Shown: piece by piece, positions 56,921-64,000 of the stretch
How positions within the stretch are numbered: the stretch's first letter is position 1
How the letters are laid out: each line of letters begins with the position of its first letter
Source: Coleophoma eucalyptorum
Taxonomy: Eukaryota; Ascomycota; Leotiomycetes; Helotiales; Dermateaceae
Direction of reading: 5' to 3'
Length of the DNA stretch: 64,000 nt
Assembly (NCBI GenBank): GCA_026120035.1
Contig: JALRME010000010.1
Location: forward strand, 124,001 to 188,000
The notes under the pieces: generated by a model
What the model was told of the DNA's origin: nothing
Seen by the model: only the letters and a program-made list of their open reading frames with translations
Database searches by the model: none
Program-made: the position numbers and the translations under genes

Positions 56921-58149
56921 TTATATCTTTATCGGCTTATGCAGTGGCATGAAGTAGATAGAAGCACTAAGGAACTATATCGAATGAGTTGTGTATACAG
57001 TCAAAAGATTTGCGTTTGATGGTTTTTCCCTTCTTGTTTTTCAGATGGACTATGACTCCAGATTTATTCTTTTCTCATGACAATTCCAAGTTCATGACTA
57101 TGGACATACTTGGCAGTATTCTGCAGAAACATAGATGAAGAATTGGGGATAGTAGTACCTGCTTGCCGTCTTACTCCGTCTTCCAAATGGTTTTAGGGGA
57201 AAGGCACGTTTGCAAACTTAGCTCGCTAAGCTTTCTAACCCTCTTGTTAAGAAACCAATATACTTAACCTCGACACAAACCATCCCACCATAAATCCACT
57301 TTCTATAGTTTCTTGTTCAAAACTCTACCTGTTCTTTGGCCTCCCTTATTGATTACTTGACTGTCTTGGTAATCTCACGCTGTCTCAGATCTCCCTAGCT
57401 TTTTCCTATTGACACTTCAGAGCCAGATAAGCGAGCAAAGGAGTTCAGAATACGCCTGCCAGACTGGACCGACAGACGTTTACTTATACCAGAGCTAATC
57501 CGTCATCATGATTCACTTACCTCTAAGTTTCCAAATCCGGAATTCTCGCTGCTGCTTGTCGTCACACGGGGCTAGTTTCTAGCCGTTCCAGAGCCATCTA
57601 TCACCTGCTCCCCCTCCCCCCGTTAGTCAAAGTCTCTTTCCCCCCCTTGGTCTCGGCACTTGCAAGAGACACCACCATTCTCCGCGCAACCTTGCATCAT
57701 GGATTTCCTATTTTCAAGATCTAGAACATGGGTCTATGCTTCTAAAGCTCTCCTTCCAAGGAGCTTACCCACTTCGCTCAAAGTCAGTACCAGAGTATTA
57801 TTCTCGCTCCTCGAAAAAGCTCATGACGTCAATTTCAACGCTTTGGTAGGGCCCGAGGAGAAGCTTAACATGGAGCTAAGATAGTCGCGAGAGCTTTTAT
57901 CAAGCTTTACTCCGCACTGTAGAGAGGATTCATGGATCATGATTATATCACAAAGAAGGAATGAATAGATGTAGAAGTTGACGAGTTTTTAGATAACAAT
58001 CCATCTCCCCTCAAGTTTGATGTGATATAGGAAAAATATTCAACTCATCTCTACCTGTCTCCGCAACCTCCAAACCTCGAATCTTCAAACCCCGTCGAAG
58101 AATTAGCATATTATGAAAAGAACGAGTGCCTTGCATCTTCCTCATCACC
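56921..58149. other. Intergenic region downstream of BBC1
   Basis: About 1.2 kb. After the BBC1 3' flank, the only small ORF with an ATG (57699, 61 codons starting MDFLFSRSRTW) has no recognised family and is not annotated. The right part may belong to the decayed 5' end of the dehydrogenase relic. Confidence 0.4.
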
Positions 58150-59030
58150 AGAACCTGCACGGAGTGTGACAATGACTCTGTACGGGAAGTGCTCGATCAA
58201 GGCGACTAAGTGATCGCGACAGCACGCAAGCCCGACCCGCTACCCCCCTCCCCCCCAATACCAGCTCTAAAGCCTACCAACCCGTAAAGCTGGACGTAAC
58301 TAGCAAGAGTAGCATTAACTCGGTCCTTTCCGCAGGAATCGTGAAAATTGGACGAGTCAACGTCGTCGTTAACAATTGCAGAGTACGGGCTTGCAGGCTG
58401 CTTCGAGGACTTGAGCGAGGAGCAGTTACCCAGGCAAATGGAGATCAACTATTTTGGGCTGTCAGATGCCACGAGAAGGCAAATGAAGACAATGCGGAAG
58501 CAGAAACCTAGGGGCGGGTTGATCCAACAGGTTACGAGGATTGGGGGCTAGAAGGGCGTGCCGGGCTATAGTATTTAGTGCTGAGTAAGTGTGCGATTGA
58601 AGGCTTTCCGGGGGTGGCCCGACAGGAGGTTAAGCCTGAATGGGGGATTAAATTTGCTTTGTATTGAACCTGGTGGATTCAGATATATTGATGTTCCCTA
58701 TCTTCTATTTGCAGGTACTGATCTCGTGCAGAACCGATTGGGCTGATCGATGTATGCAACACGCAAAGAAGCACCCAGCCTATGAGCACCTTGGTATGGA
58801 GAAGACCATGGGCTCTACCATCGGAGCTCAGAAGGGAGATGTTAAAAGCGGCGCTAAAGCTATGTACAAGCTTGCTATGCTTTCTGATCCACCGCTACGT
58901 TGTTGTCTGGGCTCTGATGCTTAGGTTCAATGACGAAAAAGTTGGATGCGTATGACAATAGTTGTAACAAGTATAAGGACTTGATTCTTAGTACGGATAT
59001 CGATGAGTTAAAGATCGATCTATAATGGGA
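58150..59030 (+). pseudogene. Decayed short-chain dehydrogenase/reductase (SDR)
   Basis: Pieces of an SDR of the NAD(P)-dependent type occur in order but in shifting frames. REVLDQGD, then a stop, then VIATARKPD starts at about 58178. Then come VKLDVTSKSS at about 58287 and GRVNVVVNN at about 58351, followed by a frame change. EYGLAGCFEDLSEEQL and MEINYFGLSDATRRQM lead to GGLIQQVTRIGG, then TAG, KGVPGY and further stops. A catalytic-region remnant, a QEVKPEWGIKF piece and a 3' piece with KKHPAYEHLGMEKTMGS and AKAMYKLAMLSDPPLRC end at about 59025. Several in-frame stops and indels make expression of a full protein impossible. The nucleotide-binding N-terminus is missing or unrecognisable. The SDR family is clear; the substrate is unknown. 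Confidence 0.85.
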
Positions 59031-62000
59031 TCCAAAGTAAAGAGGACTAGGAGCTTGTGCCTGCAAATTTTAGTACGAAGACTATAGAATAAAATAGTCT
59101 CCACGATTTGGTTGAAGCATCTTCGACGCAGCTCATCGTAACAAGTAACTGCACTTGTTACACAATGAGGATGCTAATCTCGCAGCCATCGGTTTGAGCA
59201 TTGTCTGAAATGATGACATTTTTAGCGATGACAATGGCTTTAGTGCTGAACTATCCAGGGCTGCCCAGCGTAAATGCGGAATTGTATTTGCCTGGTGAGG
59301 ACCATGGTCAGCCGTGTTACAGTCGTCTTTGTATTGCCATTCCTAGCCTCACTGTCGCATGGTTCCCGTGGAGAGTACAAATGGCTAGGCCAGGAATGAT
59401 TTTGCGGATCAAGACATTCTGAAACAATATAAGAATGCTAAATGCTCAAAGATAAGAGTAAAGAAGGTGCAACGCAGGCGTTTGGTACGGGAATCGAAAC
59501 TACCTCGCATCAAGTAGGGCATGGAGTATATCGCGCTCGTCTAATGTCTTCTTGGTACATTCTCTAACGCCCGGCTGAAGATCTTGCAGTGTTTCAAAGA
59601 GGAAGATCCTACAAAGGAAGGGGTAGAGATAGAAAATACTGAAAGTAAGGACAAAGATGCAACGTGATTACACAATGGTTTTCGAGAACCTCGAGGTGTG
59701 CTTTGACCCCGCCACTGGACATCGTGGTCGTCCGATAGGCATACACCAGCATTTAGTAATGCAGGGAATTGGCGATGGAAATCATTTCAACAACGCTTTC
59801 TAGTTTATTTGATTGACCAATTGATTACAGCAGGACAGAGAGCATCTCTTACGATCAATGCGACAGGAGTTTACTGCTTGTTGACATACCATCCCATGTG
59901 TAAAGATAATGCGCCCTTGGTGGACCATGTCCTTGCTTAATTCCAATGCCTACTGCATAGGCTGGTACGGCTGGACGAAGAATCAGGAGAAGTCCTGGGC
60001 AATGAGAAGAACGGATATGACCTTCATCTCAAGTCCTCAAAACCTTCATTCCCAAAGTAAGGCCTTGAAGAAGTAGCATTATGCTAATCAGAGGAAACGC
60101 AAGCTAATTTAGTTGTCAATGAAAGCAAAGGCGAATGAGGAGCTGTCATTGCATAACCGACCACTGTGCTTTGCTTGGGCGCTGACAGGCACGGTGCGCT
60201 TCCCACAACGCCAACTCACGGTACACCATAGGGCCAGATCATCGTTATGCCGAGCCATTCCCCAATCCACTAAAGTAATGCGAAAGAAGATGGGATGAAA
60301 AGCATCGACGTCGTCTCTTGTTCAGCAAGGTTTGCACAGGAGTGCATAACTTCGGCCCTTGCAGATGCATAAACCTATCAGGTACTACGCGGAAACAGAG
60401 TGGCGATGTCCCTGCGAACTCTGGCCAGCATTTCCCTACTCTAGCCTCGTTGACACCCTCGTCCCGCCGCTGAAAATAGGACCTTGCTGGCGAATATGAC
60501 GACGTCCAAGAGAGCTCCTTCTTATCGATAAAATAATATTGGGTGAGTGATATAGGCTTAAATCATGTTAGCGTCGCGGGCCATGCCTTGCCATTCGCCC
60601 CCTTGCGAACCAATAGGGGCCGCGTCGAATCCATGCTGGTTCGTCATGGGCCATGGCCCTGTGAAACAGTGCACCAGATACGATGGGGCCCAAAGAACGG
60701 GCGTACCGTACAGTAAACGTTGAGATTTGTAGGGGATCTCATTCGAGGGCAGATCTTAGTCCAGTCAGGAAAGAGTCTTGGTGAGATCCGGCTTTTCAAT
60801 GTCTTGCGTCTCCACGGTCTCGAACTCGGGCCCTGGTAGGGAAATAGTAGGGCATTTCGTGTACCCAATGGCAAATAAATAACTAGTTCCATGCGGAATC
60901 CATCAAAAATGACGGCATAATTGCTCTGCTCAAAAATTGCTCGTAATTCGTCAGATGATTTTCAATGCCCCTCGCACTGTATATGATGCCCTCCACAAAT
61001 CAACGGTCATCAAATCATGGATCACGAGCGGCGACAACACGCCTCAATTCCCTGCCTTCCTAAATTATCCGCCCTGGGCTCGTCAGGGAATTTTATGACT
61101 GTCAGGTGCGCCGGCCCAAGCCATTCTTCTACGCTGTGTCGAACGATCAAGCTCGTGGCTGGACTGCGAGCCTCGCCGCTTGCAGACCAGATCGTCAAGC
61201 ACGGCTTCTCCGAGTTTGAACAGACAAAACAAGTTTGTGTTACGGAGGGTCTCCGCCATCGTAACCCTGAGGCTTTTGCTGTGCGAAGCAATACTGTGCT
61301 CTCAGAGCTCTCCGGAGTATTCTCTCATCCCCGGTTGGCGGGATAGGGCAAAGTACTCTTCTCTGGCCCTCTGCCACTGGCGGGCAGGCAGCGGGTGGAG
61401 GAGAGGCGTGCAGCAGACATGCGCGGCTGGACTAGGTGTGATTGTGGCTTCGAGAGGGAACCCTATTTTGATCGTTTTGCTCGGGAAGCTCATTGTTTCC
61501 CCGTGCTAGGTACTAAATACATACACTCTAAGATTAGGGACAAAGGGACAAAGGGACCAGCCTATCTCGGCTGCAGCTATGATACCCAAGCTCGTACTTC
61601 AGTTGTGTCGTGTCGAGGTTCGATTGCAGGCGTGCGGGCTCGTATCTGCCCAGTTGGCTGACCGCTGGAGTGACTTTGCGTGCATGCAGAACAAGTGAGC
61701 TGTCCGGGTACCTCGATCGCAGATTCACGTTGTCAAATGTCCGTAAGCTGGGGATAGTGTATGGTGGATAGTCTGGTGGGTGGATGGATGGTCGATTATG
61801 GTGGGAGGTGGATGGTGGATGGTGGATGCTGGATGCTGGATGCTGGATGCTGGATGCTGGCTGGTGGACGCCCTCGACGGCATGAGAAAGTGGAGCCGAT
61901 TGGGAGCCGATTGGGGGCTTCCATTGGCGGTGGTGGGTAAGCGGTGGTGGCCCCCCAGCACCAGACACAGAGCAGCTAGAGAGAGCTACAGTAGAGCGCG

Positions 62001-63302
62001 AGAGAAGAGAGCTAGAGCCACACAAGCTGCAGCAGATACAATACACCTTCGTTTTTCTGACTGTCCAGCGCGCTGGGGCATCAGGATTGCCTCGTTTCAA
62101 CTATTCCCATCCCCCGTGAGGGCATGCTGGATGCTGGAACGCCCATCGAAGATGCTACATCACCTCATGGAGCTCTCGCCCCCTTCTCTTTGCCCCTCCG
62201 GCTCCGGTAGCGTGCACTACGAGTCTGCGAGGTACAGCACCGCACTGCACCCAAGGTACGAAGTACCTACTACTGTCTTGGTACGAAGTGCCTGAAATGC
62301 GATACGAAGCCATATGGTCCGGCTGTGCACGTCAACTTTATCGGCATCAAAGTTTGCGACTTACTGCGACTTACTGCAACAGTCCAGCTTGGGCCTCACT
62401 TTCTTGCACGTAATGGAGCATCTGCCACAATGGGATGACAACACATACACACCTGGCTCAGTGTACAACCGCTGTACGTCTCCAGCTTGGATACTGTAGC
62501 ATCTCTGCCCAGCCCGTCTTGACGCCCCCCCTGGAGCAGTACAGAGCACGACCTCTCTACTCTCCCTTTTCTTCCGTACCTCGACCGACCTGACCTGGGG
62601 CTGTATCCGCCGGTAAGGATCGTCCAGGGCCAGAACACAGTTCAACAGTCTTCTGAATCTCTTCCCCCTGCAAGCTCAATTTTTGCCATGCACGTTACCA
62701 CCCTCAATACTACCCGTCTCCTTACTTTATTACACTGCTACCCTGCCTCTTGCCTCTGTTTGCAAACCTCCCTTGACTCCCCCATCGCAGTCCGACACGA
62801 CCTTACACCCTCATAAGTAATTTTGCGCCAGCAACATAACACCCCGTCGCAACCACTCACTCGTTCATACATATACCCACGCCGAAATTCCGACCTAGAC
62901 CAGAAGATCTTACAATTACGCGCGCATCATATACCCTACCTTAGCAGCACCAATTAATCGCCACCCAGCTCCGACGAGCAAACCTTCTTTACAGCGAAGT
63001 ACCAAGTACCAACCTTGCGCAAACGAGCTTCGAACCCACTTCTCTCCCAGACACTCAAGCAAACCCCTTCTTCAGGCTGAACAAGGAAGACCCTGATTTC
63101 CTTGGGTTCTTCGAAAATAGACACCCTGCCCAGTCTCTCCTCGAGTACTGTTAATTGTCCATCGCGTACGATTTCATGGCGACTTCAAGGATGCACGAGC
63201 GCATATAGCACGGCACCCTCTTTTATGTTTGCGAACCTTCGATGGTAAAGACGAGCGTCGATTAGTACCCGGTTCTCAACTTCTAACGACACTTATGGAA
63301 AA
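59031..63302. other. Gene-poor tract right of the SDR relic
   Basis: About 4.3 kb with no supported gene. Short open pieces at 59201-59422 and around 59695-59820 look protein-like (for example PGLPSVNAELYLPGED; ATGHRGRPIGIHQHL) but are broken by stops and match no family I recognise. A heptamer minisatellite sits at 61809-61857. From about 62600 to 63300 the sequence is C/T-rich and probably forms the promoter and long leader of the right-edge gene. Confidence 0.5.
61809..61857. repeat. Heptamer minisatellite (TGGATGG/TGGATGC), 7 copies
   Basis: Two TGGATGG units followed by five TGGATGC units, head to tail without interruption. Because 7 is not a multiple of 3, all three frames stay open through it, creating an artefactual ORF around it. 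Confidence 0.95.
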
Positions 63303-64000
63303 ATGGGCATTTGGCCTTTTACTTGGAGAAGCAATCGCAAACGAACGCATGTTGGTGGGGCAGGTATCTCACGATCGGAGGAGGAGGCAATGCATCATGC
63401 AGGACCGTTACGGGACGGGATCCAGAGTACCGAAATGAATTCTACTTCTCTGATCCCCGAAAGAAGACAAAGCAGAAGGGACAGCCGGGGGAAGCGTAGA
63501 TCGTCAAGGGACACCAAGAAATTGCAGCGGAACCCCCCAAAGCAACGCACTTATAGCTTCTCTCCCGGCCGACATGACAGCATACAGGTTCCTCAAGATA
63601 TACAGCGCCAGCACCCAGTGCCACCACTGTCGTCAACCAATGTGCCTCCAGGTGGAGTGAGAGCCAACACCGTTGTAATAACGTCGGCCAATCCTACCCA
63701 TCCACCACGAGCCCAGACACAGCCGGTGATGAGTACGCAAGACTGGCAGAGAGCGCCTACGCTTCATAAGAGGACCGCTCAAGACCACAACCGACGAAAG
63801 TCCAACAAGAAACGGCGCAAGGAAGAACATGATAGAGAAGCAGAGATTAAGGCTATGGTTGCAGAAGTACCTACACGTCCGGCAACAGACTCTGCGTCGT
63901 CCGGACGGCCTATGAAGAAGGACAGTCGAAAAATGCATAAGGGTTTGAACCACAACCTACAAAATCCTTCTTCGGATATTTCCTTACCAACGGCAGAATC
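63303..64000 (+). CDS. Unrecognised basic, low-complexity protein, 5' part; continues beyond window
   Basis: From the ATG at 63303 one frame stays open to the window end, over 232 codons. It is preceded in frame by a TAA near 63246. The product starts MGIWPFTWRSNRKRTHVGGA, then passes through ERRQSRRDSRGKRRSSRD, KKLQRNPPKQRTYSFSPGRH, a Pro/Gln/Thr-rich stretch and a strongly basic KSNKKRRKEEHDREAEIK. It is hydrophilic throughout, with no signal peptide, membrane segment or enzyme motif visible. An unbroken frame of this length and even codon use argue for a real gene, with a long pyrimidine-rich leader upstream. Further ATGs in frame lie at about 63393 and 63437. Function unknown; NLS-like clusters suggest but do not prove a nuclear protein. 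Confidence 0.7.
   Translation, partial: MGIWPFTWRSNRKRTHVGGAGISRSEEEAMHHAGPLRDGIQSTEMNSTSLIPERRQSRRDSRGKRRSSRDTKKLQRNPPKQRTYSFSPGRHDSIQVPQDIQRQHPVPPLSSTNVPPGGVRANTVVITSANPTHPPRAQTQPVMSTQDWQRAPTLHKRTAQDHNRRKSNKKRRKEEHDREAEIKAMVAEVPTRPATDSASSGRPMKKDSRKMHKGLNHNLQNPSSDISLPTAE

Noticed and set aside
57699..57884. 61-codon ORF starting MDFLFSRSRTW
   Set aside because: Too short and without similarity; could be a leftover of the decayed neighbourhood.
61610..61640. GGTTCGATTGC resembling a tRNA B box
   Set aside because: No matching A box at the right spacing and no cloverleaf.
61780..62295. 171-codon plus-strand frame rich in Trp, Met and Gly
   Set aside because: It is created by the TGGATGC heptamer repeat, which has no stop in any frame; the remainder has no protein-like pattern.
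1..64000. CRISPR arrays, rRNA genes, intact transposons
   Set aside because: No regularly spaced repeats, no rRNA motifs and no transposase or reverse-transcriptase frame were seen; the genome is eukaryotic.

Overview
The window is nuclear DNA of a filamentous ascomycete. The protein set suggests Leotiomycetes (Helotiales-like), but this is inference from family resemblance and no species is claimed. The evidence for a fungus is the dense gene packing, many short spliceosomal introns of about 45-65 nt with GTAAGT-like donors, a Zn2Cys6 regulator, a chitin synthase, the signalling mucin Msb2, an AA9 polysaccharide monooxygenase and a MogA-MoeA (cnxE-type) fusion. I placed exons by hand from splice motifs and family alignment from memory. 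Every complete multi-exon model closes in frame.

Left part (1-9.6 kb): the 3'-truncated glutathionyl-hydroquinone reductase and the ubiquitin E1 (both minus), a Zn2Cys6 transcription factor (plus) and a six-exon FKBP12 prolyl isomerase (minus) with an apparent mitochondrial presequence. A stretch of about 5.9 kb (9.6-15.5 kb) follows with no gene I can support. Then come two cell-surface genes, MSB2 (plus) and a division-1 chitin synthase (plus).

Middle part (23.7-44.4 kb): tightly packed housekeeping genes, many in divergent or convergent pairs. These are cnxE and POP5 (divergent), POP5 and GPN2 (stop codons 5 bp apart), GPN2 and BUB3 (divergent), an HLTF/Rad5-type SNF2-RING ATPase, a PMP3-family membrane protein with a basic tail, a divergent histone H4 variant, SVF1 and mitochondrial uL11 (divergent), a HAL4/HAL5-like kinase and mitochondrial HSP10.

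Right part (45.6-64 kb): a secreted AA9 enzyme with a C-terminal CBM18, the mitochondrial ribosomal protein MRP51, ribosomal protein eS17, the RNA polymerase II CTD phosphatase RTR1, and the actin-patch SH3 protein BBC1. Then follows a gene-poor tract of about 6.4 kb with a decayed short-chain dehydrogenase and a heptamer minisatellite. The 5' part of an unrecognised basic protein runs off the right edge.

I see no single unified new system. The observations most worth a second look are the histone H4 variant with remodelled tail and H2B interface, a possible CUG-initiated nuclear form of E1, the dual-start FKBP12, the AA9-CBM18 enzyme, and the PMP3 protein with a frame-preserving intron.
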